A DNA stretch of 64,000 bases from Nocardioides astragali. Its GTDB lineage: Bacteria > Actinomycetota > Actinomycetes > Propionibacteriales > Nocardioidaceae. The translations under genes were made by a program, and so were the position numbers. Numbering within the stretch: position 1 is the first letter of the stretch; each line of letters opens with the position of its first letter. Below, one piece after another: positions 25,612 to 36,963 of the stretch. The notes below the pieces were generated by a model. The model did not search any database and was not told the DNA's origin. It saw nothing but the letters and a program-made list of their open reading frames with translations. The stretch is from contig NZ_JAFMZM010000001.1 in assembly GCF_024436375.1 (NCBI RefSeq), positions 1-64,000 of the forward strand, in the 5' to 3' direction.

Positions 25612-25708
25612 CCGCGTGGGACCCAGGAACCCGGTGCGAGACCGGGGCGGTTCCGCCACTGTGAAGGCCTGTCGAGCACAGGCCGAAGCCAGACACTGGC
25701 CCACGCGG
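25612..25708 (+). promoter_or_regulatory. Cobalamin riboswitch upstream of cobN
   Basis: A 9-bp P1 stem, CCGCGTGGG (25612-25620) with CCCACGCGG (25700-25708), encloses GGTGCGAGACCGGGGCGG, TTCCGCCACTGT and GAAGCCAGACACTGG, the B12 riboswitch core. GGGGCGAGAACCCC and GAGGAGG follow before the GTG of cobN, so an expression platform that hides the ribosome-binding site is plausible. Confidence 0.93.
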
Positions 25709-25745
25709 ATCCCATCACGAGGGGCGAGAACCCCGAGGAGGATCC

Positions 25746-28700
25746 GTGCGCATCGCACTCTTGTCCACGTCCGACACCGACCTGCTGAGCGCCCGGGCGT
25801 CCGGTGCCGACTACGTCCTCGCCAACCCGGCGCGGGCCGGTCACCAGTCGATGGCCGAGGTGATCGAGGGCTGCGACCTCGTCGTCGGGCGGCTGCTCGG
25901 GTCGCCGCAGGACCTGTGCTCGGACTTCACCCGCGTCGCCGCGACCGGCATGCCGGTCGTCGTCCTGGGCGGTGAGCAGACCCCGAGCGCCGAGCTGATG
26001 GAGCTCTCGTCGGTGCCGATCGGCGTCGCCGCCGAGGCGCACCGCTACCTCGCCGAGGGTGGCCCGGAGAACCTCCGCCAGCTCCACGCCTTCCTCTCCG
26101 ACACCGTGCTCCTGACCGGCGAGGGCTTCGAGCCGCCGGCGGTGCTGCCGCAGTGGGGGTTCGCCTCCCGCCCCGAGTCGAGTGCTGAACCCGTCGTGGC
26201 TGACGCGGGGGCCAGCACTCAACCCGAGAAGGCCAGGATCGGGGTGCTCTACTACCGAGCCCACGAGGCGAGCGGCAACACCGCCTTCGCCCACGCCCTC
26301 GCCGACTCGATCGACGCGACCGGCCAGGCGGTCGGCGTACCGATCTTCGCCGGGTCGCTGCGCTCCGCGCCCGACGAGCTGTACGACGCTCTCGGCAGCC
26401 TCGACGCGCTGATCGTCACCGTGCTCGCGGCCGGCGGCAGCGTGCCGTCGAGCGCCAGCGCCGGTGGCGACGACGAGTCGTGGGACGTCGCGCGGATGTC
26501 GGCGCTCGACATCCCGATCATCCAGGGCCTGTGCCTCACCTCCAGCCGCGCGGAGTGGGAGGCGTCCGACGACGGCGTGAGCCCGCTGGACTCGGCCACC
26601 CAGATCGCGATCCCGGAGTTCGACGGCCGCATCATCACCGCGCCGTTCTCCTTCAAGGAGGTCGACGCCGACGGGCTGCCGCACTACGTCGCCGACGCCG
26701 AGCGCTGCGCCCGCGTCGCGGGGATCGCGGTGAAGCACGCGCGCCTGCGCTCGATCCCCAACACCGAGAAGCGCCTCGCCCTCGTGCTGTCGGCCTACCC
26801 GACCAAGCACGCCCGCATCGGCAACGCCGTCGGGCTCGACACCCCGGTCTCCGCGATCCGGCTGCTGCAGCGGCTGAGGGCCGAGGGGTACGACCTGGGC
26901 GAGGCCAACGACGTCGTCGGGATCCTCGACCGGGACGCGACCGACACCGAGAAGGGCGACGCGCTCATCCACGCGCTCATCGCCGCCGGCGGCCAGGACG
27001 AGGAGTGGCTGACGCACGCCCAGCTCACCGATGCACACGTGCGGATCACGCCGCAGCAGTACGCCGAGTGGACCCGCGACCTGCCCGAGGACCTGCGGGC
27101 CGCGATGGTCGAGGCCTGGGGCGAGGGGCCTGGCTCGCTCTTCGTCAACGATGCGGGCGGGCTCGTGCTTGCGACCGTCCGCGCGGGCAACGTCGTGCTG
27201 CTCATCCAGCCGCCGCGCGGCTTCGGCGAGAACCCGATCGCGATCTACCACGACCCCGACCTCGCGCCCAGCCACCACTACCTCGGCGCCTACCGCTGGC
27301 TGGCCAGTCCCGTCGACCAGGGGGGATTCGGCGCCGACGCGGTGGTGCACCTCGGCAAGCACGGCTCGCTCGAGTGGCTTCCCGGCAAGAACGCCGCGCT
27401 CTCGGCGTCGTGCGGCACCGACGCGGCGCTCGGCGACCTGCCGCTGGTCTACCCGTTCCTCGTCAACGACCCCGGCGAGGGCGCGCAGGCCAAGCGCCGC
27501 GCCCACGCGACGATCGTCGACCACCTCGTGCCGCCGATGGCCCGCGCGGAGTCGTACGGCGACATCGCCCGCCTCGAGCAGCTGCTCGACGAGCACGCCA
27601 ACATCGCGGCGATGGACCCCGCCAAGCTGCCGGCGATCCGCGGCGAGATCTGGCAGCTCATGCATGCCGCGGAGATGCACCGCGACCTCGGGCTGGAGGA
27701 GCAGCCGGACGACGAGTCGTTCGACGACTTCATCATGCACGTCGACGGCTGGCTGTGTGAGATCAAGGACGCGCAGATCCGTGACGGCCTGCACGTGCTC
27801 GGCGAGGCGCCGTCCGGTGGGGCGCGGGTCAACCTGGTGCTCGCGATCCTTCGGGCGGCGCAGGTGTTCGGCGGGCAGGCGCAGGCGGTGCCGGGGCTGC
27901 GGGCGGCGTTGGGCTTGGGTCTCGTGACGGGCGCCAGCGCGCCCTCCTCGACCAGCGAGGCCGGGCAGCCGTCCACGGTCGAGACGGACCGGATCGAGGC
28001 GATCGCGCGGGAGCTGGTCGAGGGGATGGACAAGGCGGACTGGGACCCGGCGCGGGCCGCCGAGCTCCACGACGACCCGGAGGTGCAGCGGGTGCTGGAG
28101 TTCGCGGCCACCCAGGTCGTGCCGAGACTCACCCGGACCACCGACGAGCTCGACGCGGTGGTCCACGCGCTCGACGGCGGCTTCATCGCCGCCGGGCCGT
28201 CGGGCTCGCCGCTGCGCGGACTGGTCAACGTGCTGCCGACCGGGCGCAACTTCTACACGGTCGACCCGCGCGCGGTGCCGTCCCGGCTGGCGTGGCAGAC
28301 CGGCCAGGCGATGGCGGAGTCGCTGGTCGCGAAGTACGTCGACGAGACCGGCACCTATCCGCAGTCCGTCGGGCTGTCCGTGTGGGGCACCAGCGCGATG
28401 CGCACGAGCGGCGACGACATCGCCGAGGTCCTCGCGCTGCTCGGCGTACGCCCCGTGTGGGACGAGGCGTCGCGCCGGGTGAGCGACCTGCAGGTGGTGC
28501 CGCTCGACGAGCTCGGCCGCCCCCGCATCGACGTCACGGTCCGGATCTCCGGCTTCTTCCGCGACGCCTTCCCCCACGTGGTCGCGATGCTCGACGACGC
28601 CGTACGCCTCGTCGCCGCCCTCGACGAGCCCGACGAGGCCAACCATGTCCGCGCGCACGCCCGCGCCGACCTGGCCGAGCACGGCGACGAGCGGCGCTCG

Positions 28701-29423
28701 ACCACCCGCATCTTCGGGTCCAAGCCGGGGTCCTACGGCGCGGGCATCCTGCAGGTCGTCGAGTCGGGCAACTGGCGCAACGACAACGACCTCGCGGAGG
28801 TCTACACGGCGTGGGGCGGCTTCGCCTACGGCCGCGACCTCGACGGTGCGCCGGCGGCCGACGACATGCGCGCCAACTACCGGCGGATCAAGGTCGCGGC
28901 CAAGAACGTCGACACCCGAGAGCACGACATCGCCGACAGCGACGACTACTTCCAGTACCACGGCGGCATGGTCGCGACGGTGCGCGCGCTGACCGGCAGC
29001 GACCCCAAGGCGTACGTCGGCGACTCGACGACGCCGGACGCGGTCCGCACGCGCACGCTGCAGGAGGAGACCAACCGGGTGTTCCGGGCGCGGGTGGTCA
29101 ACCCGCGGTGGATCGGCGCGATGCAGCGCCATGGCTACAAGGGCGCCTTCGAGCTGGCCGCGACGGTCGACTACCTGTTCGGCTTCGACGCGACCGCGGG
29201 CGTCGTTCACGACTGGATGTACGAGTCGCTGGCGAAGGAGTACGTCCTCGACGAGACCAACCAGCAGTTCCTGCGCACCTCCAACCCGTGGGCGCTGCGC
29301 GGCATCGTCGAGCGGCTGCACGAGGCGGCCGAGCGTGGCCTGTGGGAGGACCCGGACGCCGACACGATGGCCGCGCTCCAGCAGGTCTACCTCGACGTCG
29401 AGGGAGAGCTGGAGGACCGATGA
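25746..29423 (+). CDS. cobN: Cobaltochelatase subunit CobN
   Basis: A 1225-residue large subunit of the aerobic ATP-dependent cobaltochelatase, which inserts cobalt into hydrogenobyrinate a,c-diamide together with CobS and CobT-type subunits (not in this window). VLYYRAHEASGNTAFAHAL, HLGKHGSLEWLPGKNAALS, NLVLAILRAAQVFGG, KPGSYGAGILQV and ANYRRIKVAAKNVDTREHD are typical CobN blocks. Length is normal. The GTG at 25746 has GAGGAGG upstream. Two palindromic elements add short in-frame linkers near residues 143-161 and 724-739. cobF follows with an ATGA overlap. Confidence 0.96.
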   Translation: MRIALLSTSDTDLLSARASGADYVLANPARAGHQSMAEVIEGCDLVVGRLLGSPQDLCSDFTRVAATGMPVVVLGGEQTPSAELMELSSVPIGVAAEAHRYLAEGGPENLRQLHAFLSDTVLLTGEGFEPPAVLPQWGFASRPESSAEPVVADAGASTQPEKARIGVLYYRAHEASGNTAFAHALADSIDATGQAVGVPIFAGSLRSAPDELYDALGSLDALIVTVLAAGGSVPSSASAGGDDESWDVARMSALDIPIIQGLCLTSSRAEWEASDDGVSPLDSATQIAIPEFDGRIITAPFSFKEVDADGLPHYVADAERCARVAGIAVKHARLRSIPNTEKRLALVLSAYPTKHARIGNAVGLDTPVSAIRLLQRLRAEGYDLGEANDVVGILDRDATDTEKGDALIHALIAAGGQDEEWLTHAQLTDAHVRITPQQYAEWTRDLPEDLRAAMVEAWGEGPGSLFVNDAGGLVLATVRAGNVVLLIQPPRGFGENPIAIYHDPDLAPSHHYLGAYRWLASPVDQGGFGADAVVHLGKHGSLEWLPGKNAALSASCGTDAALGDLPLVYPFLVNDPGEGAQAKRRAHATIVDHLVPPMARAESYGDIARLEQLLDEHANIAAMDPAKLPAIRGEIWQLMHAAEMHRDLGLEEQPDDESFDDFIMHVDGWLCEIKDAQIRDGLHVLGEAPSGGARVNLVLAILRAAQVFGGQAQAVPGLRAALGLGLVTGASAPSSTSEAGQPSTVETDRIEAIARELVEGMDKADWDPARAAELHDDPEVQRVLEFAATQVVPRLTRTTDELDAVVHALDGGFIAAGPSGSPLRGLVNVLPTGRNFYTVDPRAVPSRLAWQTGQAMAESLVAKYVDETGTYPQSVGLSVWGTSAMRTSGDDIAEVLALLGVRPVWDEASRRVSDLQVVPLDELGRPRIDVTVRISGFFRDAFPHVVAMLDDAVRLVAALDEPDEANHVRAHARADLAEHGDERRSTTRIFGSKPGSYGAGILQVVESGNWRNDNDLAEVYTAWGGFAYGRDLDGAPAADDMRANYRRIKVAAKNVDTREHDIADSDDYFQYHGGMVATVRALTGSDPKAYVGDSTTPDAVRTRTLQEETNRVFRARVVNPRWIGAMQRHGYKGAFELAATVDYLFGFDATAGVVHDWMYESLAKEYVLDETNQQFLRTSNPWALRGIVERLHEAAERGLWEDPDADTMAALQQVYLDVEGELEDR
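26173..26229. repeat. Palindromic element inside cobN (first)
   Basis: GAGTGCTG (26180-26187) pairs with CAGCACTC (26213-26220). It encodes ESSAEPVVADAGASTQ, which resembles ESSAQPVADPAGRST encoded by the element in cobIJ. It lies in a linker just before the conserved VLYYRAHEASGNTAF block. Confidence 0.75.
27915..27960. repeat. Palindromic element inside cobN (second)
   Basis: GGGCGC (27929-27934), loop CAGC, GCGCCC (27939-27944), within GGGTCTCGTGACGG and CCTCCTCGACCAGCGAGG. The outer parts match the intergenic repeat at 24710-24745. It encodes LGLVTGASAPSSTSEA in frame, between conserved blocks of CobN. Confidence 0.6.
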
Positions 29424-30148
29424 TCCACGTCATCGGCATCGGCTGCCACCCCGGTCAGCTGACCGCCGAGGCCCGTGAGGTGCTCGCGGCCTGCGACTAC
29501 GTCATCGCCGCCGACAAAGGCTCTGCCGAGGATGGGGATGACCCGCTGCTCGCGCTTCGGCGCGCGATCTGCGCCGAGGCGGGCATCCCCCTGGTCGCGG
29601 TCCCGGACCCGTCGCGGGACCGGGACGACCCCGCCGACTACGACGCGGCGGTCCTCGACTGGCACGACGCCCGCGCAGCGGCGTACCGCGCCGTGATCGA
29701 GCAGCGCCCCGGCACCGTCGGCTTCCTGGTGTGGGGCGACCCCGCGTTCTACGACTCGACGATCCGGGTGGTCGACCGCCTCGGGATGGCGTACGACGTG
29801 GTGCCCGGCATCTCGGCGCTCTCGCTCCTGGCCGCCCGCCACCGGGTCGTGCTCCACGAGGTCGGTCGGCCGGTGCTGGTGACGACGGGTCGACGGCTGG
29901 CCGACGAGGTCGCGGCCGGCCACGACAACCTCGTGGTGATGCTCGACGGCTCGCTGCGGGCGAGCGGGCTGGACGGTGACTGGGACATCTGGTGGGGCGC
30001 CAACCTGGGCAGCGCCCACGAGGAGCTGGTGGCCGGGCGACTGGGCGACGTGGTCGAGCGGATCGGGGCCGCGCGGGCGCGGGCCAAGGAGCGTGACGGC
30101 TGGGTGATGGACACCTACCTGCTGCGGCGGGGAAATTCTCAAAGTTGA
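29420..30148 (+). CDS. cobF: Precorrin-6A synthase (deacetylating)
   Basis: A 242-residue tetrapyrrole methyltransferase that methylates C1 of precorrin-5 with loss of acetate. IHVIGIGCHPGQLTAEA at the start, ADKGSAEDGDDPLLALRR, VWGDPAFYDSTIRVVDRL and VVPGISALSLLAARHRV match CobF. GGAGG lies 5 bases before the ATG, which overlaps the cobN stop codon. The stop codon (30146-30148) lies inside the HAIR operator of clpB. Confidence 0.93.
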   Translation: MIHVIGIGCHPGQLTAEAREVLAACDYVIAADKGSAEDGDDPLLALRRAICAEAGIPLVAVPDPSRDRDDPADYDAAVLDWHDARAAAYRAVIEQRPGTVGFLVWGDPAFYDSTIRVVDRLGMAYDVVPGISALSLLAARHRVVLHEVGRPVLVTTGRRLADEVAAGHDNLVVMLDGSLRASGLDGDWDIWWGANLGSAHEELVAGRLGDVVERIGAARARAKERDGWVMDTYLLRRGNSQS

Positions 30149-30166
30149 GGGGAATCGACTCAACTT
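30142..30166 (+). promoter_or_regulatory. HAIR-type HspR operator for clpB
   Basis: AAGTTGAG (30142-30149) and CTCAACTT (30159-30166) form a perfect inverted repeat with a 9-base spacer. It fits the HspR-associated inverted repeat (CTTGAGT-N7-ACTCAAG) in arrangement, TTGAG and CTCAA being in the right positions. In actinobacteria HspR represses clpB and dnaK through such sites. It lies 61 bases upstream of the clpB start. Confidence 0.85.
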
Positions 30167-30226
30167 CTGGCGCGTTGCACGAGGTGGGACCAGAGTGGTC
30201 CGAGACAGGACGACGGAGGAGAAGAG

Positions 30227-32812
<2,586 letters not shown>

Positions 32813-32817
32813 CCCGC

Positions 32818-33020
32818 TCAGGGATGGAGGCCGCGGAAGGCGCCACCGACGACGCCCCCGCCGCCGGGCCGGTCCAGTCCGTGGTCGCCGCAGCCTCGTG
32901 GATCCGGGACCGGGCGTCGTCGAGGTCGTGCCCGACGTCCGCGAGCGTGTCCGCCGCACCGGTGAGAGCGGCCGCGTCGCCGGAGACGATGCGACGGTGG
33001 TCGAGCTCGGGGTCGATCAT
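32818..33020 (-). CDS. Short WXG100-like protein or fragment
   Basis: Starting at ATG 33020, which overlaps the stop of the upstream lipoprotein gene (ATGA), the frame encodes MIDPELDHRRIVSGDAAALT, then a helix (ADTLADVGHDLDDARSRIHE) and TDWTGPAAG: a helix, a W-x-G turn and the start of a second helix, the pattern of WXG100/ESAT-6-like proteins secreted by type VII systems. The second helix is missing. The frame stays open to 32751, antisense to the end of clpB; another frame ends in GAFRGLHP at 32818. It is probably truncated. The end is uncertain. Confidence 0.4.
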
Positions 33021-34075
33021 GACGCGCCCCCACCTTCGCCGTCGGGAAGGTTGAGGACTTCCTCTCCTGAGCCCCACGGGAAGATCACCAGAGCTCCGGA
33101 GGTCCCCTCGACGAGGGTGCAGGCCCCGTCAGGCACCTGGCAGGTCATCAGCTCCCTCCTGTCGGTCGGAAGGATCTCAAGGCCCTTGCCCGGGCCGGAG
33201 ATGGCCACGCCGACCACGGTGGAGTCGTCGAGCCACCACCTCAGGTCCCACCGCGGAACGCCGGTGCTCAGCCGAACGACGTCCCCGGATGCGGACACCA
33301 CGCGGTCGTGGAAGTCGTGGTCCTCGATGGCCCAGGCGCCGTCGGGGCTCGTCGGGTCCGCCGGGTCGAGGAGACCCACGTCGTTGTGGTCGGCCGCCTC
33401 TCCGTCGCCGCTCGGCAGGGCGTAGAGGGTGTCGTCCCCCAGCCCTTCGACGAAGGCGGAGTCGTTGTCAGGGAAGCGAACGCGGAGGTAGACCTCGGGA
33501 TAGTCGTGGGCGAGGTCGTCCTCCTGCGGGTCGCCCATGCCGTCGGTGGTGTCGACGACGCGTTCGCCGGTGGTGAGGTCGACGATCACCGCCGTGGCTT
33601 GGGGATAGTCGCTGAAGCGGTCCTCGGGTCCCGAGGTGGCGTCGATGAGGCCGAGGTAGCGCCCGTCGGGCGAGCTGGCGAGCGACTCGACGTAGATGGT
33701 GAGCCCAGTGGCGGACACCGAGCCGTCACGATCGGCGAAGTGCAGCGGTGCGGTCGTCATGTTGCTGTGCTCAGTGACGTCTTCGTCGCTCTCGGCGGGG
33801 GTGAAGTAGACCCCGTCGCCGGCCGGGACGTAGGTCGTGGCCGGGCCGCCGACGTCGATCGTGGTGCCGTCGGCGAGGTGGACGACGCTGCCGGAGGCCC
33901 ACACGAGTCCGCCGACCTCGACCGGGTCGGTGCTCGTGCTCCAGGTCGCCGGGTCCTCGCCGGAGGGTGCGTCGGTGCCCCCGGGCGTGCCCTCGCCACT
34001 GCTGGTCGAGCATCCGGCGGTCAGAAGTAGTGCGGCGGCGAGCGCCGTACGGGCTGGCAGTCCGGTGGGAAGCAT
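33017..34075 (-). CDS. Lipoprotein with propeller-like repeats
   Basis: A 352-residue lipoprotein. The ATG at 34075 begins a signal ending LLLTAGCSTSSGEG, with the lipobox Cys near residue 22. The mature part begins with a low-complexity Thr/Ser/Gly/Pro linker and then shows beta-rich segments (VVHLADGTTIDVGG, SSPDGRYLGLIDA, GDVVRLSTGVPRWDLRWWL) suggestive of a propeller. No enzyme motif is evident. It is translationally coupled to the WXG-like gene downstream, so the two may work together at the envelope; that link is inferred. Confidence 0.7.
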   Translation of the reverse strand: MLPTGLPARTALAAALLLTAGCSTSSGEGTPGGTDAPSGEDPATWSTSTDPVEVGGLVWASGSVVHLADGTTIDVGGPATTYVPAGDGVYFTPAESDEDVTEHSNMTTAPLHFADRDGSVSATGLTIYVESLASSPDGRYLGLIDATSGPEDRFSDYPQATAVIVDLTTGERVVDTTDGMGDPQEDDLAHDYPEVYLRVRFPDNDSAFVEGLGDDTLYALPSGDGEAADHNDVGLLDPADPTSPDGAWAIEDHDFHDRVVSASGDVVRLSTGVPRWDLRWWLDDSTVVGVAISGPGKGLEILPTDRRELMTCQVPDGACTLVEGTSGALVIFPWGSGEEVLNLPDGEGGGAS

Positions 34076-34187
34076 GAGAGGAGTCTCCCCTGCCCCGTGT
34101 CCACCAACCGGGTGGTGGCCCTCGCCCTCACCCACCGATCAGACGTCCTTCAGGCGGCGCTCAACCGGCTGCGGGATGCTGTGTCCC

Positions 34188-35024
34188 GTGACTGAAGCGC
34201 CGACCACCGACCGCCCCCGTCCCTGGTGGCGACTCCCGGACACCCCGGTCCCGGGGGGAGTGCCCGATCTCGCCCGCGCGCTGCTGTGGGTCGAGCTGGC
34301 GATCGTGCTCCTGCTCTCCCTCGGGCGATCTGCCGTCTACTCGGTGGTCAGCCTGGTCTCCGCGGTGGCCGCTCCCGGCGCGCTGTCCGCCCAGGCGGCG
34401 AACCTCAACACTTCCCTGGCCGACCGCCCGTGGCTGGACCTGACCTTGCAGCTGCTGCGCATCGGCTTCGCGCTCGTCCCCGCCGCGCTCGCGGCGTACC
34501 TGCTCGTCCGCTCCGGCACCCGGCTCCGCGAGGTCTGGGCGCGCGACGGCGGCTGGGCGACGTGGGGCGACCTCGGTCGCGGCGCCTGGCTGGCGCTGGG
34601 GGTCGGCACGCTCGGCGTCGTGTTCTACCTGGCGACGTTCGCGCTGGGCACGAACCTGACGGTGGTGGCCCAGTCGTTGCCGGGGGAGTGGTGGCGGGTG
34701 CCGGTGCTCGTCCTCGCGGCCGCCGAGAACGCCGTCCTCGAGGAGGTCGTCGTGCTGGGCTTCGTGCAGGTCAGGCTGCGCCAGCTCGGCTTCGGCGACT
34801 CCGCGGCGATCGGGCTGGCTGCTCTCCTGCGCGGGAGCTATCACCTCTACCAAGGGCTCGGCGGGTTCGTCGGCAACCTCGCGATGGGTCTGCTCTTCGG
34901 CTGGCTCTTCCGCCGGTGGGGCCGGGTGATGCCGTTCGTGGTGGCGCACACCCTGCTCGACGTCGGCGCCTTCGTCGGGTACGCCGTGCTGGCCGGGCGG
35001 GTCAGCTGGCTGCCGACCCTCTAG
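34188..35024 (+). CDS. CPBP-family intramembrane protease
   Basis: A 278-residue membrane protein with about seven hydrophobic segments. The CPBP (CAAX-protease/bacteriocin-processing, Abi) motifs are present: AVLEEVVVLGFVQVRL with the EE pair, LRGSYHLYQGLGGFVGN with the second-motif His, and VVAHTLLDVGAFV with the third-motif His. Such enzymes cleave peptides inside the membrane, sometimes for self-immunity. The GTG at 34188 (VTEAPTT) is chosen; an ATG at 34176 would add four residues. It is divergent from the lipoprotein gene at 33017. Confidence 0.85.
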   Translation: MTEAPTTDRPRPWWRLPDTPVPGGVPDLARALLWVELAIVLLLSLGRSAVYSVVSLVSAVAAPGALSAQAANLNTSLADRPWLDLTLQLLRIGFALVPAALAAYLLVRSGTRLREVWARDGGWATWGDLGRGAWLALGVGTLGVVFYLATFALGTNLTVVAQSLPGEWWRVPVLVLAAAENAVLEEVVVLGFVQVRLRQLGFGDSAAIGLAALLRGSYHLYQGLGGFVGNLAMGLLFGWLFRRWGRVMPFVVAHTLLDVGAFVGYAVLAGRVSWLPTL

Positions 35025-35046
35025 CCGACCTGACGCAAGCGCGAGC

Positions 35047-35487
35047 TCACTCGCCGACCTCGACCTCCTCGGTCGCGAGCTCAGGGCTCTTCTCGTGGCG
35101 TCCGCGACGGCCGAGCAGCCCGCCGGCCCACAGGGCCCAGAGCACGAGGACGGGCTGGAAGAGCAACCGGACGAAGCGGGCCCGGTCGGTGTCGAGGCCG
35201 AAGGCGTCGGTGCCCTCGAGGTACTGCGCGATGTTGCCGGGGAAGATCGCCACGAAGAACGCCGCGAGGAGCGCGCCGATGGTGCGCCGGTGCCGGGGCA
35301 GCGCGGCGAACGCGGCGCCGAGGCCGATCTCGACGACGCCGGAGCCGATCACCGTGAGGTCCTCGTCGACCGGGAACCAGTCCGGGACCTGCGCCTGGAA
35401 CTCCTGGCGCTGGGTGGTCAGGTGCAGCACGCCGGCGCCGACCATCGCGGTGCCGAGCAGGACGCGTGCGACTGTCTGGGCCTTCAT
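35047..35487 (-). CDS. DoxX-family membrane protein
   Basis: A 146-residue membrane protein with four hydrophobic segments. KAQTVARVLLGTAMVGAGVL at the N-terminus and VIGSGVVEIGLGAAFAAL fit the DoxX family; FFVAIFPGNIAQYLEG contains the conserved PGN motif. The family is linked to thiol-redox balance or respiratory quinol functions in some bacteria. The ATG at 35487 (MKAQT) is chosen over one three codons upstream. It lies 10 bases downstream of the GlcD-like gene, so the two are likely an operon. Confidence 0.82.
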   Translation of the reverse strand: MKAQTVARVLLGTAMVGAGVLHLTTQRQEFQAQVPDWFPVDEDLTVIGSGVVEIGLGAAFAALPRHRRTIGALLAAFFVAIFPGNIAQYLEGTDAFGLDTDRARFVRLLFQPVLVLWALWAGGLLGRRGRHEKSPELATEEVEVGE

Positions 35488-35497
35488 GCCTGCCACC

Positions 35498-36925
35498 CTA
35501 GGACTGCGGTGGCAGCAGCACGCCGGGGTTCATCAGGCCGTCGGGGTCGATCGCCTGCTTCACCGCGCGCATGAGGTCGACCTCGACGTCGGACTTGTAC
35601 GCCGCACCTGCCGCCGCCTTCGTCCGGCCGAGGCCGTGCTCGGCGCTGATCGAGCCGTTGCCGGCGGCGACCGCGTCGTAGATCGCCGTCGAGAGGTCGA
35701 CGGCCGCGCTCCGGAGGGCGGCGTCGTCGGCGTGCCCGTCGACCAGGGGCGCGTTGAGGTTGTAGTGGAGGTTGCCGTCGCCGACGTGGCCGTAGGTCAC
35801 CGGACGGACGCCCGGCAGCCGCGCCTGCAGGATCGGTCCGATCTCGGCCACCCACTCGGCGAGCCCGGCGATGGGCAGGGTGACGTCGTGCTTGAGCGTG
35901 GCGCTCTCGACCTTCTGCGCCTCGGAGATCCCCTCGCGCAGCGCCCAGAGCGCGGAGCGCTGGGCGGGGCTGCCGGCGACGGCCGCGTCGGAGGCGAGCC
36001 CCGCGTCGACCGCCTCGCCGAGCAGGGCCTCCAGGGCGTCGTCGAGGCCGCCCTCGGACTCGGCTCCGGCGAGCTCGACCAGGACGTACCAGTCGCTGGT
36101 CTCCGCGAGCGGGTCGCTCGTGCCGGGCAGGTGCGCCAGCACCAGCTCGAGCGCGGTGCGGTTGGCGATCTCGAAGGTGGCGAGGTGGGCGCCGGCGTGC
36201 TGCTGGGCGAGGGCGAGCAGGGAGACCGCGGACGCGACGTCGCGCACCGCGACCCAGGCCGTCGCGTGCCGCGGGGTGGCGGGGAAGAGGCGCAGCACCG
36301 CGCCGGTGATCACGCCGAGCGTCCCCTCGGAGCCGACGAAGAGCTGGGTGAGGTCGTAGCCGGTGTTGTCCTTGCGCAGGCCGCGCAGGCCGTCCCAGAG
36401 CCGGCCGTCGGGAAGGACCACCTCGAGCCCGAGGACCAGCTCGCGGCTCATGCCGTAGCGCAGGACCGCCGTGCCCCCGGCGTTGGTGGCGAGGTTGCCG
36501 CCGATGGTGCAGCTCCCCTCGGACCCGAGCGACATCGGGAAGAGCCGGCCGGCCTGCTCCGCGACGGCCTGGACGTCCGCGAGCACCACGCCGGCGTCGA
36601 CCGTCATCGTCCCCGCGACAGGGTCGACCTCCCGGACCTGGCGCATCCGCCCCAGCGACAGCACGACCTGGCTGCCCGAGGCATCCGGCACTCCTCCGCC
36701 CACCAGGCCGGTGTTGCCACCCTGCGGCACGATCGTGGTGCCAGCCTCGTGGCAGGCAGCCACCACGGCCGCCACCTCCTCGGTCGAGCCGGGCCGCACC
36801 ACCGCCAGGGCCCGGCCCACGTGGACCCCGGTCCAGTCGACGACGTACGCCGCCACGTCGGCGGGCTCGGTCAGGACGTGGGCGTCACCGACGCGCCGGC
36901 GCAGTCGGTCGAGCAGGTCGTTCAC
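35498..36925 (-). CDS. FAD-linked oxidase of the GlcD/D-lactate dehydrogenase type
   Basis: A 475-residue flavoprotein. The PCMH-type FAD domain covers residues about 35-215, with IVPQGGNTGLVGGGVPD, LGSEGSCTIGGNLATNAGG and LFVGSEGTLGVIT. The C-terminal FAD-oxidase domain ends with TYGHVGDGNLHYN, GSISAEHGLGRTK and DPDGLMNPGVLLP, the classic GlcD/D-2-hydroxyacid dehydrogenase signature with catalytic histidines. Such enzymes oxidise D-lactate, glycolate or D-2-hydroxyglutarate. AGGAG precedes the GTG at 36925. It is divergent from the histidine kinase gene. Confidence 0.9.
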   Translation of the reverse strand: MNDLLDRLRRRVGDAHVLTEPADVAAYVVDWTGVHVGRALAVVRPGSTEEVAAVVAACHEAGTTIVPQGGNTGLVGGGVPDASGSQVVLSLGRMRQVREVDPVAGTMTVDAGVVLADVQAVAEQAGRLFPMSLGSEGSCTIGGNLATNAGGTAVLRYGMSRELVLGLEVVLPDGRLWDGLRGLRKDNTGYDLTQLFVGSEGTLGVITGAVLRLFPATPRHATAWVAVRDVASAVSLLALAQQHAGAHLATFEIANRTALELVLAHLPGTSDPLAETSDWYVLVELAGAESEGGLDDALEALLGEAVDAGLASDAAVAGSPAQRSALWALREGISEAQKVESATLKHDVTLPIAGLAEWVAEIGPILQARLPGVRPVTYGHVGDGNLHYNLNAPLVDGHADDAALRSAAVDLSTAIYDAVAAGNGSISAEHGLGRTKAAAGAAYKSDVEVDLMRAVKQAIDPDGLMNPGVLLPPQS

Positions 36926-36963
36926 GCGTAGCTCCTTGGACTCTGGCGTCGGAGGTCTGGTCG

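Noticed and set aside
25560-29321. Very long open frame antisense to cobN (and similar ones antisense to the cob, clpB, oxidase and peptidase genes)
   Set aside because: These are shadows produced by high GC and codon bias; the sense frames have clear families and the antisense products are low-complexity Arg/Gly/Val-rich sequences.
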